5,793 nt of DNA from an uncultured Jeotgalicoccus sp. (lineage in GTDB: Bacteria; Bacillota; Bacilli; Staphylococcales; Salinicoccaceae): the NCBI GenBank assembly GCA_947631305.1, contig CANRKV010000103.1, positions 1 through 5,793 of the forward strand, read 5' to 3'. Below the pieces are notes generated by a model. It saw only the letters and a list, made by a program, of their open reading frames with translations, searched no databases and had not been told where the DNA came from. Below, piece after piece: positions 1-5,793 of this stretch (the first letter of the stretch is position 1; each line of letters begins with the position of its first letter). The position numbers were made by a program, and so were the translations under genes.

Positions 1-737
1 CCTGTTTTACGGATAAAACCTTCATACGCCTGAATAATCGAACTCATTTGAGTGAGAACTTTTAATTTTGCTTCCGCAGACTCAGGCACCATGTTGTAGC
101 GTTCACCGGAAATAAATGCTTTTAATTCAATGTCGCTGTCGATATATTCATCGTCGAGATTGGACTGAACGATATTAAATGACGTAATCCCCTTCTCACC
201 GTGAATAACCGGGAATTCAGCATCCGGAGAAAAACCGGCATCAGGCATTTCTTCGCTCTTGAAATAAGCTTCCGTGCACTGCCAGTCGGACTCTTCATCA
301 GTGCCGACAATCAAACGGACACGCTGGTTAAATTTATATCCTTCGTTATGTAAAATTTTCAGTGCATAGTAGGCAGCCATTGTCGGTCCTTTATCATCCT
401 GGACACCGCGTGCAATGATTTCATTATTGGCGATAACCGGTTCAAACGGCTCGGAAGTCCAGCCTTTACCTGCAGGAACAACATCTACATGTCCAAGCAC
501 ACCAAATAATTTCTCACCTTCACCAAACTCAATATGACCGGCAAGATTGTCGACAACTTTCGTCGGCAGACCGGCTTTTGCACCAAGATCAATCATATAT
601 TCGAGTGCCTGTTTCGGACCTTCGCCGACAGGTGCACCTTTAACCGGCTCCCCTTTTACACTGTCAATTGACAGCAATCCGATTAAATCATTAATTAAAT
701 CATCTTTATATTGGCTTACTAAATTTTTCGCATCCAC
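1..737 (-). CDS. pepV: PepV-type dipeptidase (M20 metallopeptidase), N-terminal 245 residues, truncated by window edge
   Basis: Cytosolic two-metal dipeptidase that cleaves dipeptides, and beta-Ala or D-residue dipeptides in some relatives, in the last step of peptide use. The frame translates without interruption from a GTG at 737-735 to the window edge; PepV proteins are about 465-470 residues, so about half is missing. Visible M20 landmarks: GHVDVVPAG (metal-ligand His83, Asp85 next to it), RGVQDDKGP (bridging Asp114), TDEESDW (general base Glu148, ligand Glu149) and SPDAEFP (ligand Asp172). The 114/149/172 spacing equals that of Lactobacillus PepV residues 119/154/177, as I recall them. 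The last His ligand would lie beyond the window. The GTG start is supported by a TAA codon immediately upstream in frame, a GGAG Shine-Dalgarno at 747-750, and the family N-terminus (an amphipathic helix ending in LLSIDSV). The gene is separated from the upstream gene by a terminator, so it probably has its own promoter. The call is secure from the motifs. Confidence 0.95.
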   Translation of the reverse strand, partial: MDAKNLVSQYKDDLINDLIGLLSIDSVKGEPVKGAPVGEGPKQALEYMIDLGAKAGLPTKVVDNLAGHIEFGEGEKLFGVLGHVDVVPAGKGWTSEPFEPVIANNEIIARGVQDDKGPTMAAYYALKILHNEGYKFNQRVRLIVGTDEESDWQCTEAYFKSEEMPDAGFSPDAEFPVIHGEKGITSFNIVQSNLDDEYIDSDIELKAFISGERYNMVPESAEAKLKVLTQMSSIIQAYEGFIRKT

Positions 738-746
738 TTAAATCAG

Positions 747-774
747 CTCCAGCAATAGATTTTCTTCCATTATA
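747..774 (-). promoter_or_regulatory. Probable pepV promoter -10 box and ribosome binding site
   Basis: Reading leftwards, a perfect TATAAT lies at 774-769, followed by GGAG at 750-747 and the GTG start at 737. Transcription would begin near 762, giving a leader of about 25 bases. No convincing -35 hexamer is found 16-18 bases upstream (the best is CTGAAA at 797-792) and there is no TG extension, so the promoter is inferred from the -10 alone. It sits just after the terminator of the preceding gene, which fits separate transcription of pepV. Confidence 0.5.
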
Positions 775-825
775 TACTTTTTAGTAAATTATTTCAGTTT
801 GTGCGGCAAAGAATTTAAGGCTAGA

Positions 826-855
826 TAAAAAAAGAAGCCGCATCAGCAGCTCCTC
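826..855 (-). terminator. Intrinsic terminator after the LEA-like gene
   Basis: On the minus strand, GAGGAGCTGC (855-846) pairs with GCGGCTTCTT (841-832) as a 10-bp stem with three G-U wobbles around a TGAT tetraloop. It runs into a stretch of seven T (833-827). It starts 14 bases after the stop of the 870-1553 gene and separates it from pepV. Confidence 0.85.
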
Positions 856-869
856 AAAATAACTATTTA

Positions 870-1553
870 CTATTTTTTGTTCTTTTTGTTGTCTGTAACG
901 ACATGGACGTTATGATTTTCATCTTTAGCGCCTGCTTCGTCTACTACATCAACGCTGTGTTCTTCTTCAAATTTTTCTACTTCACTTTCTGAAATACCGC
1001 CTTCGTCTGCTAATACAGATTCTCTCTGATCAACATCGTCCGTGTTTTCTTTATCCGGCTTCGCATCGGCTTCAGATTTGTTATTTTTCATTTCTTTTTC
1101 AGCTTTTTTAGCTTCTTTTTTAACTTCGTCCGCTTTTTTCTGACCTTTTTCTTTTAATTCTTCTTTGTAAGCTTCAGGGTCTTCTTTCGCTTTAGCGTAC
1201 TCGTCTTTAGCTTTAGACTGAACTTCAGTCGCTTTGTCTTTCGCCACATTGACTTGTTCATTTGCTTTAGACTGAACTTCTTTTGCTTTTTCTGTTGCTT
1301 TGTTCTGAACGTTTTCTGCGTATGCTTTAGGATCTTCTTTTGCTTTAGAATATTCTTCCTGAGCTTTAGCCTGGACGTCCTGCGCTTTAGCAGTCGCTTT
1401 TTCCTGCACGTTTTGTGCATAGGCTTTCGGATCTTCTTTTGCTTTCGCGTATTCTTCTTTTACAGCATCTTTATTGTCTGCAAGTTTTTTTGCAGCATAT
1501 GCAATACCAAGTACCGCACCGACTCTAAATACTAAATTAAATAATTTTCCCAT
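870..1553 (-). CDS. LEA-like, YtxH-like repeat protein with N-terminal hydrophobic segment, probable stress protein
   Basis: A 227-residue protein of unknown biochemical role. Residues 5-21 form a hydrophobic stretch (LVFRVGAVLGIAYAA) that could anchor or insert in the membrane; there is no lipobox or clear signal-peptidase site. Residues 30-158 are almost pure Lys/Ala/Glu/Gln helix built from three repeats opening with EEYAKAKEDPKAY or a close variant at residues 33, 66 and 117. The repeats resemble group 3 late-embryogenesis-abundant proteins. Residues 160-227 form an acidic, probably disordered tail holding two copies of an HxVxVV motif (HSVDVVDE 199-206, HNVHVVTD 214-221). The ATG at 1553 has GAGGTG six bases upstream. 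A sigma-B-like promoter precedes the gene and a terminator follows it, so it can be a single transcript, although no terminator separates it from rsuA. From memory, staphylococci carry a short hypothetical protein at the same place. A protective or envelope-associated stress role is inferred. The coiled-coil-like composition makes distant homology matches unreliable. Confidence 0.85.
   Translation of the reverse strand: MGKLFNLVFRVGAVLGIAYAAKKLADNKDAVKEEYAKAKEDPKAYAQNVQEKATAKAQDVQAKAQEEYSKAKEDPKAYAENVQNKATEKAKEVQSKANEQVNVAKDKATEVQSKAKDEYAKAKEDPEAYKEELKEKGQKKADEVKKEAKKAEKEMKNNKSEADAKPDKENTDDVDQRESVLADEGGISESEVEKFEEEHSVDVVDEAGAKDENHNVHVVTDNKKNKK
1167..1457 (-). repeat. Three in-gene direct repeats (99-base and 153-base spacing) coding for LEA-like modules
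   Basis: The 39-base units at 1419-1457, 1320-1358 and 1167-1205 encode EEYAKAKEDPKAY, EEYSKAKEDPKAY and DEYAKAKEDPEAY. The first two are 99 bases (33 codons) apart and still very alike as DNA; the third is 153 bases (51 codons) from the second and more diverged. The extra 18 codons between copies two and three contain a partial copy of the VQSKA segment (EVQSKA at residues 92-97 and again TEVQSKAK at 109-116). The pattern points to internal tandem duplication. Confidence 0.85.
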
Positions 1554-1559
1554 TTAATA

Positions 1560-1627
1560 CACCTCGTATTATAAAATTGTTTTTTTGGACTTAATATAAA
1601 TTATACCCTTGCTTGCGTATTATAAAC
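1560..1627 (-). promoter_or_regulatory. Sigma-B-like promoter and Shine-Dalgarno for the LEA-like gene
   Basis: Reading leftwards, GTTTAT (1627-1622) is followed after exactly 13 bases by GGGTAT (1608-1603). This matches the Gram-positive general-stress consensus GTTTAA-N12-15-GGGTAT at 11 of 12 positions. The element begins one base after the rsuA stop. Transcription would start near 1595, giving a leader of about 40 bases that ends in GAGGTG (1565-1560), six bases before the ATG. The GGGTAT overlaps a TATAAT (1605-1600), but no vegetative -35 is found at the right distance, so sigma-B is the better reading. Confidence 0.7.
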
Positions 1628-2317
1628 TTAATTGTTTAATTTTTTTATTTCCTCTTCACTTAATCTGCGGTATTCCCCTTCAAGGAGTGTTTCATCAAGT
1701 TCCAGTGTCGCAAAGTTCGTGCGCTTCAGCTTCACCACTTCATTGCCGATTGCTAAAAACATCCGCTTCACCTGATGAAATTTTCCTTCTGTAATCGATA
1801 ACGATACTTCATGCGGATTTAATAATTCAGCTTTCGCAGGCTTCGTCGTAAATTCTTTCAAATCAATACCTGTTTCAAGTTGTTCAATATCCGACTCAGT
1901 CACTTCATCACGAAGCGTCACGTGATACGTTTTGTAGTATTCGTTTTTCGGTGACAGAAGCTGATGGGCAAGTTTACCGTCGTTCGTAATAAACAGGAGC
2001 CCTACTGTATCTTTGTCCAGCCTTCCGACAGGGAACAGTTCTCCCTGCTGCGGATGGGCAATTAAATCAATGACTGTTTCCGTCGGTCCTTCTTCTGTTG
2101 AAGATATTACCCCGTCCGGTTTATTCATCATAAAGTACATAAATTCTTCCAGAACAATCGGCACGTCGATATAAACGATGTCATCTTCATAGCCGACGTC
2201 CGTTTTAGGGCTTTTAACAATTGTACCGTTAACGGAAATCTCACCTTTTTTAATCAGCTTATTCACTTCTTTGCGGCTGCCTAAATTTGCATTCGCAAGA
2301 TATTTATCAAGTCTCAT
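1628..2317 (-). CDS. rsuA: RsuA-family 16S rRNA pseudouridine synthase
   Basis: This enzyme isomerises a uridine to pseudouridine in small-subunit rRNA (U516 in E. coli numbering). It is full length: 229 residues against 231 for E. coli RsuA. Residues 1-45 are an S4 RNA-binding domain (MRLDKYLANANLGSRKEV, then KGEISVNG). The catalytic domain starts around residue 60 with the NKPDGVISS strand. GRLDKDTVGLL at 98-108 carries the catalytic Asp101, and EGKFHQVKRMF at 177-187 is the RsuA form of the motif; RluB/RluE/RluF usually have a GRNRxVRR version, so 16S U516 is the preferred target. The ATG overlaps the murJ stop as TAATG with only a weak purine-rich stretch upstream (GGAAAG), so translation probably depends on coupling to murJ. 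No terminator follows, so the murJ-rsuA transcript may run on into the LEA-like gene. Confidence 0.93.
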   Translation of the reverse strand: MRLDKYLANANLGSRKEVNKLIKKGEISVNGTIVKSPKTDVGYEDDIVYIDVPIVLEEFMYFMMNKPDGVISSTEEGPTETVIDLIAHPQQGELFPVGRLDKDTVGLLFITNDGKLAHQLLSPKNEYYKTYHVTLRDEVTESDIEQLETGIDLKEFTTKPAKAELLNPHEVSLSITEGKFHQVKRMFLAIGNEVVKLKRTNFATLELDETLLEGEYRRLSEEEIKKLNN

Positions 2318-3951
2318 TATAAAAACTTCACTTTCCGGCGAATTTTTTGTGCACGCTCACCGAGTACTTCATCTGCAAGTCCTGTTTTAAATGATATAAA
2401 CAGATAGACAATGACACCTGCCGGCACTGTAACTAACAACGTCAGAACAGAAGTTACTGTCGTCATTTCGCCGATGTTCATCATTAATAAGTAGTATACC
2501 ACTTCAACTGCTAAAAGCATGGCAAGTGCACAGACGATAATTTGGAATATCGGTGCAACAAATGCACGAAAACGGATTTTTCCGTGTTTTTTAATAATAA
2601 TCAGGTTCATAATGACACCCGCACCAAGTGCGATTGCTGTACCCATGACTGCACCGACCGTGTAAAAGTTCATAATCAGCGGAATGTTCACTGCCGCTTT
2701 AATAATCAGCATAACGATAACAACGTAAAATGTTAAATTCTGTTTATCGATTCCCTGCACGATAGAACACGTTACAGAGAATAGTGAAATGATAATGCTG
2801 ACCGGCGCGTAAAACGTCAGTATCATAATACCCATTTCGTTATAGCTGTAAAATGAAGTATAAATCGGTGCTGATAAAATCATCATACCGAGTCCTGCCG
2901 GAATGACGAAAAATAACAGCATTAGAATCATCGATTTTACCTGGCTGTGTACATTATCAAATTGTTTCTGCTGATAGTTTTTCGTAATGAACGGTAAAAT
3001 TGTAATCGCAAACGCAGATGCAAAGGCAGTTGGAATCATTACCAGTTTATGCGTCGTAAGGTTCAGCATACCGAACCATGAGTCCTGTACGCTCCCCGGC
3101 ACCCCTGCAAGTGACAATGCGTTGTTGTGGGTCAGCTGGTCAATAAACATGACAACCGGGATACTGACACTGACAATAATAAACGGCAGTCCGTAACGGA
3201 TAATCTCTTTATACATTTGTCCGTAAGACAAATCGATGCCGCTCGTATCCTGTTTGCGCTGTTCTGCCATAAACGGTTTTCTTTTCTTCCAGAAAATCGC
3301 GAGTGTAACCGTGGCACCGATGGCACCGATGAACGCAGCAAAAACTGCAATTTCGTTCGCAGTTTTTATCGAGCCGTCCATGACATTAATAACGATAAAC
3401 GCCCCTGATAACAGTACTGCAATACGTAAAATCTGTTCGACAACTGAAGACACACTCGTAGGACCGAATGACTCGTGTCCCTGGAATATTCCTCTCCATG
3501 TCGACATAAACGGTACGACGATTACTGCAAAACTGATAACTCGGATAATACTCGTAATATCTTCAGTACTCCAGCGGTGATCCCCGCTGCCGCTTGCAGC
3601 ACTTTGTGCTTCAGCAATGACCGGTGCCATAAAATATAAGGCAATAAACGCAATAACACCTGAGGCCATCATGACGAGTAAACTGGACTTGTAAAGCTTC
3701 TGGCTGGTCTCGTAAGCACCGAGCGCATTATATTTAGCAACGAACTTTGAAACAGCCCCGGGCACGCCTGCGGCTGCGATCGACAGCATGATTGTATACG
3801 GTGTATATGCATACCCGTACAGAGCGAGGTTTTCTTCTCCGCCCATAATGCTGTAAAATGGAATTAAATAAAGCATTCCTAAAATCTGTGTTGTAAATGT
3901 AGCTGCGGTTAAAAGGAACGTACCGCGAAACATCTTTTTCTGATCCGACAT
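2317..3951 (-). CDS. murJ: MurJ-type lipid II flippase (MOP superfamily, SpoVB/YtgP-like)
   Basis: An integral membrane protein expected to flip lipid II, the undecaprenyl-linked peptidoglycan precursor, to the outer face of the membrane. Its 544 residues show about 14 hydrophobic helices, roughly at 11-30, 50-72, 88-112, 134-152, 172-190, 199-221, 252-272, 298-320, 338-360, 374-398, 406-428, 430-454, 464-490 and 497-520, the MurJ topology. Family signatures are VPGAVSKFVAKYNALG (63-78) and the RGIFQGHESFGPTSVSSVVEQ stretch (153-173). RYGLPF at 252-257 supplies an Arg at the start of TM7, possibly equivalent to the essential cavity Arg of characterised MurJ proteins. The B. subtilis homologue YtgP and the S. 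aureus protein at this locus are known MurJ proteins. The ATG at 3951 has AGAAGG about nine bases upstream. It is first gene of a murJ-rsuA unit and divergent from the flavoprotein gene. A sporulation SpoVB role is unlikely in a coccus of this kind. Confidence 0.92.
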   Translation of the reverse strand: MSDQKKMFRGTFLLTAATFTTQILGMLYLIPFYSIMGGEENLALYGYAYTPYTIMLSIAAAGVPGAVSKFVAKYNALGAYETSQKLYKSSLLVMMASGVIAFIALYFMAPVIAEAQSAASGSGDHRWSTEDITSIIRVISFAVIVVPFMSTWRGIFQGHESFGPTSVSSVVEQILRIAVLLSGAFIVINVMDGSIKTANEIAVFAAFIGAIGATVTLAIFWKKRKPFMAEQRKQDTSGIDLSYGQMYKEIIRYGLPFIIVSVSIPVVMFIDQLTHNNALSLAGVPGSVQDSWFGMLNLTTHKLVMIPTAFASAFAITILPFITKNYQQKQFDNVHSQVKSMILMLLFFVIPAGLGMMILSAPIYTSFYSYNEMGIMILTFYAPVSIIISLFSVTCSIVQGIDKQNLTFYVVIVMLIIKAAVNIPLIMNFYTVGAVMGTAIALGAGVIMNLIIIKKHGKIRFRAFVAPIFQIIVCALAMLLAVEVVYYLLMMNIGEMTTVTSVLTLLVTVPAGVIVYLFISFKTGLADEVLGERAQKIRRKVKFL

Positions 3952-4034
3952 ATATTAACCCTTCTTATCTATAATAAACATACACATTATTATAATGGAT
4001 TATAGAATACTTTAAAACTAAAAGGAGCAAACTC
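3952..4034. promoter_or_regulatory. Divergent promoter region between murJ and the flavoprotein gene, with an inverted repeat
   Basis: An 83-base, very AT-rich gap between two start codons that face away from each other, so it must hold signals for both. TATAAT occurs rightward at 3970-3975 and 3991-3996, and leftward at 4004-3999 and 3994-3989. No hexamer close to TTGACA lies at a proper distance, so I cannot assign start sites. TCTATAAT (3968-3975) and ATTATAGA (3999-4006) form a perfect 8-bp inverted repeat with centres 31 bases apart, covering one rightward and one leftward -10-like box. The plus-strand gene has a strong AAAGGAG (4021-4027), seven bases before its ATG. Confidence 0.55.
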
Positions 4035-5288
4035 ATGTACGATACTATAGTAATTGGCGGCGGCGTCAGCGGAATCATGGCTGCGACCGCTGCAAGTTTA
4101 AACAATAACAAAGTACTTTTAATTGAAAAAAACAAGAAACTCGGCAAAAAGCTGCTGATTTCAGGCGGCGGACGATGCAATGTGACGAACCGTCTGCCAT
4201 ATGAAGAAATCATTAAACATATCCCGGGCAACGGTAAATTTTTGTACGGCCCGTTTTCGGTTTTCGATAACGAATCGATTATTAAATTTGTCGAATCCAA
4301 CGGCGTTAAATTAAAAGAAGAAGACCACGGCCGGATGTTCCCCGTGTCTAACAAAGCAAAAGATGTGCTGAACGTATTTCTGGAACAGCTTGAACAAAAT
4401 AGAGTCGACATCCAATTTGAAACTGAAGTCTCTGAAATTTTAACTGAAAACGATAAAATCACCGGCGTAAAAACTACCGACGGCAAAACGCATCACGCTA
4501 AAAATGTCATTATTACGACCGGCGGTAAGAGCGTGCCGCAGACTGGCTCTACAGGCGACGGCCATAAATTTGCGAAATCACTCGGACACACAGTCACAGA
4601 TTTATTCCCGACTGAAGTGCCGATTACATCCAATCAGCGATTCTTTACAGACGGTTCACTGAAAGGCATCAGCCTGGATGACGTTGCTTTATCCGTCTTA
4701 AAGAAAAATGGCAAACCGCGTATTACGCATCAAATGGATATGATCTTTACGCACTTCGGTGTGAGCGGTCCTGCAGCACTCCGCTGCAGTCAGTTTGTTT
4801 ATAAAGAACAGCAGGCACAGAAAAAAGAAAACATTAAAATGCAGCTCGACTTTTTTCCGCAGTATACGATGGGAGAAATGCAGGAATATATAAATAAGAC
4901 TATTAAAGACAACGTCGATAAAAGTCTGAAGAACATTTTAAAAAGTATTCATCAGGAACGCCTGATTACATTCGTCCTCGAGTATTTAAAAATCGACGGC
5001 AGTACCAGCGGCCATCACGTATCGAATCAGCAAAAACAGGCACTTGTTGAATTTTTCAAACGTTTTACATTCAACGTCAACGGTACCCAGTCAATTGAAA
5101 AAGCATTCGTTACCGGCGGCGGTGTGAACTTAAAAGAAATTAATCCTTCTAAGATGTCGAGTAAACTGATCGAGGGACTGCATTTTGCAGGAGAAGTCCT
5201 CGATATCCACGGCTACACAGGCGGATATAATATTACAAGCGCCCTCGTTACCGGCTATGTGGCAGGATACCACTGCTCGAACGGGTAA
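4035..5288 (+). CDS. ytfP: HI0933/YtfP/YhiN-family FAD-dependent flavoprotein, possible 23S rRNA dihydrouridine synthase
   Basis: A 417-residue soluble flavoprotein, normal length for the family. The N-terminal Rossmann FAD site is IVIGGGVSG (5-13), with Glu31 closing the second strand to hold the adenosine ribose. Next come the family signature LLISGGGRCNVTN (40-52), the TTGGKSVPQTGSTGDG segment (161-176) and FTHFGVSGPAAL (238-249). The C-terminal FAD-contacting block is FAGEVLDIHGYTGGYN (384-399), preceded by FVTGGGV (358-364). Databases usually call it an NAD(P)/FAD-dependent oxidoreductase or aminoacetone oxidase family protein. From memory, E. coli YhiN (RdsA) has been reported to make the dihydrouridine of 23S rRNA; applying that here is inference. 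It starts at an ATG with AAAGGAG seven bases upstream, faces away from murJ, and ends at a terminator shared with leuS, so it is probably monocistronic. Confidence 0.9.
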   Translation: MYDTIVIGGGVSGIMAATAASLNNNKVLLIEKNKKLGKKLLISGGGRCNVTNRLPYEEIIKHIPGNGKFLYGPFSVFDNESIIKFVESNGVKLKEEDHGRMFPVSNKAKDVLNVFLEQLEQNRVDIQFETEVSEILTENDKITGVKTTDGKTHHAKNVIITTGGKSVPQTGSTGDGHKFAKSLGHTVTDLFPTEVPITSNQRFFTDGSLKGISLDDVALSVLKKNGKPRITHQMDMIFTHFGVSGPAALRCSQFVYKEQQAQKKENIKMQLDFFPQYTMGEMQEYINKTIKDNVDKSLKNILKSIHQERLITFVLEYLKIDGSTSGHHVSNQQKQALVEFFKRFTFNVNGTQSIEKAFVTGGGVNLKEINPSKMSSKLIEGLHFAGEVLDIHGYTGGYNITSALVTGYVAGYHCSNG

Positions 5289-5296
5289 AATAAAAT

Positions 5297-5338
5297 ACAC
5301 CGCTCCCGGACTAAACAAAGTCCCTGAGCGGTGTTTTT
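5297..5338. terminator. Intrinsic terminator between convergent ytfP and leuS
   Basis: ACACCGCTC (5297-5305) pairs with GAGCGGTGT (5326-5334); after a 2-base mismatch on each side, GGACT (5308-5312) pairs with AGTCC (5319-5323) around an AAACAA loop. On the plus strand it ends in TTTTT (5334-5338) and starts eight bases after the ytfP stop. On the minus strand, two bases after the leuS stop, it is followed by ATTTTATTTTA, a weaker but usable U-rich tail. It therefore probably serves both genes. Confidence 0.9.
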
Positions 5339-5340
5339 AA

Positions 5341-5793
5341 TTAATTAGCTACAATATTAACTAATTTCTGAGGTACAACGATAACTTTACGTACCGTTTT
5401 ACCTTCTAATTCTGCTTTAATTCTTTCATCAGCAAGTGCAATTTCTTCTGTTTCATCTTTCGACAGATCTCTTGCAATTTCTAATTTATTTTTAACTTTC
5501 CCGTTCACCTGCACAACGATCTCAACTGTATCTTCTACCAATTTAGATTCATCGTATGAAGGCCACTCAGCATATGCAAGTGTTTCTGCATTGCCTAAAA
5601 TGTCCCACAGTTCTTCTGCAATATGCGGCGCCACTGGCGACAGCAGTTTTACAAAGTTTTCAATGTAAGCTTTGTTTACTTCTTTTGCTTTATATGATTC
5701 ATTAACGAAGACCATTAGCTGAGAAATTCCTGTATTGAATAACAGTGACTCGAAGTCTTCTGTTACTTTCTTCACAGTTTCGTTATAGACTTT
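5341..5793 (-). CDS. leuS: Leucyl-tRNA synthetase, C-terminal 150 residues, truncated by window edge
   Basis: Class I aminoacyl-tRNA synthetase that charges tRNA-Leu in the cytosol; full-length bacterial LeuS is about 800-880 residues, so this is its last fifth. The frame is open to the window edge, so the gene begins outside; the first residues seen are KVYNETVKKVTEDF. Residues 5-65 are the end of the anticodon-binding helical bundle, with the typical FNTGISQLMVF (19-29) and LLSPVAPHIAEELW (50-63). After the AEWPSYDE linker comes the small C-terminal domain that contacts the tRNA core, with VEIVVQVNGKVKNKL (90-104) and the closing EGKTVRKVIVVPQKLVNIVAN (130-150), very close to Bacillus LeuS. 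The stop TAA at 5343-5341 is followed after two bases by the shared hairpin. Any T-box leader would lie outside the window. Confidence 0.97.
   Translation of the reverse strand, partial: KVYNETVKKVTEDFESLLFNTGISQLMVFVNESYKAKEVNKAYIENFVKLLSPVAPHIAEELWDILGNAETLAYAEWPSYDESKLVEDTVEIVVQVNGKVKNKLEIARDLSKDETEEIALADERIKAELEGKTVRKVIVVPQKLVNIVAN

Noticed and set aside
547..741. Plus-strand frame of 64 codons at the start of the window
   Set aside because: It lies opposite the conserved N-terminus of PepV, whose motifs are unmistakable.
1167..1457. Regularly spaced repeats that could suggest a CRISPR array
   Set aside because: The repeats are in frame, diverged at the DNA level, unevenly spaced (99 and 153 bases) and encode a continuous protein helix.
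1254..1535. Plus-strand frame of 93 codons rich in Phe/Cys
   Set aside because: It is the antisense shadow of the Lys/Glu/Ala repeat codons of the 870-1553 gene; its composition is explained by the opposite strand and it lacks a plausible Shine-Dalgarno.
1568..1573. Second leftward TATAAT upstream of the LEA-like gene
   Set aside because: Transcription from it would start near 1561, inside the Shine-Dalgarno, and there is no -35 at the right distance.
2987..3580. Several frames of 69-114 codons on both strands inside murJ
   Set aside because: All lie inside a well-recognised membrane protein gene and have no recognisable family features; they are shadows.
3965..4486. Minus-strand frame of 173 codons opposite the flavoprotein gene
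   Set aside because: It overlaps clear FAD-binding motifs on the plus strand, runs through the divergent promoter region, and its Ser/Leu-rich protein resembles no family I know.

Overview
The window looks like chromosomal core DNA from a low-to-moderate GC Gram-positive coccus, most likely Staphylococcaceae but not S. aureus itself. The protein sequences read as diverged versions of the staphylococcal/bacillar PepV, RsuA, MurJ, YtfP and LeuS, and from memory these genes are also close neighbours in S. aureus and partly in Bacillus subtilis. The genus (Jeotgalicoccus, Salinicoccus, Macrococcus or a relative) cannot be settled by eye. I see no insertion sequence, phage gene, CRISPR array or tRNA/rRNA gene.

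Layout from left to right: (1) 1-737, minus: N-terminal half of a PepV-type M20 dipeptidase, cut by the window edge, with a GTG start and a short promoter/leader region. (2) 826-855, minus: intrinsic terminator of the next gene. (3) 870-1553, minus: a 227-residue LEA-like protein with an N-terminal hydrophobic segment, long Lys/Ala/Glu helical repeats and an acidic tail. A good match to a sigma-B promoter (1603-1627) lies directly upstream. (4) 1628-2317, minus: RsuA-type 16S rRNA pseudouridine synthase. (5) 2317-3951, minus: MurJ-type lipid II flippase, whose stop overlaps the rsuA start as TAATG. (6) 3952-4034: AT-rich divergent promoter region with an 8-bp inverted repeat. (7) 4035-5288, plus: HI0933/YtfP/YhiN-family flavoprotein. 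(8) 5297-5338: strong hairpin terminator shared by two convergent genes. (9) 5341-5793, minus: C-terminal 150 residues of leucyl-tRNA synthetase, cut by the window edge.

Most of the genes are housekeeping: peptide turnover (pepV), ribosome modification (rsuA, and possibly the flavoprotein), cell-wall precursor export (murJ) and aminoacylation (leuS). The least ordinary element is the repeat-built LEA-like gene. Its own promoter resembles the general-stress (sigma-B) type, which fits a desiccation or osmotic stress role. I found no clearly new multi-gene system; the best leads are that stress gene and the possible rRNA-modification link between the flavoprotein and rsuA.
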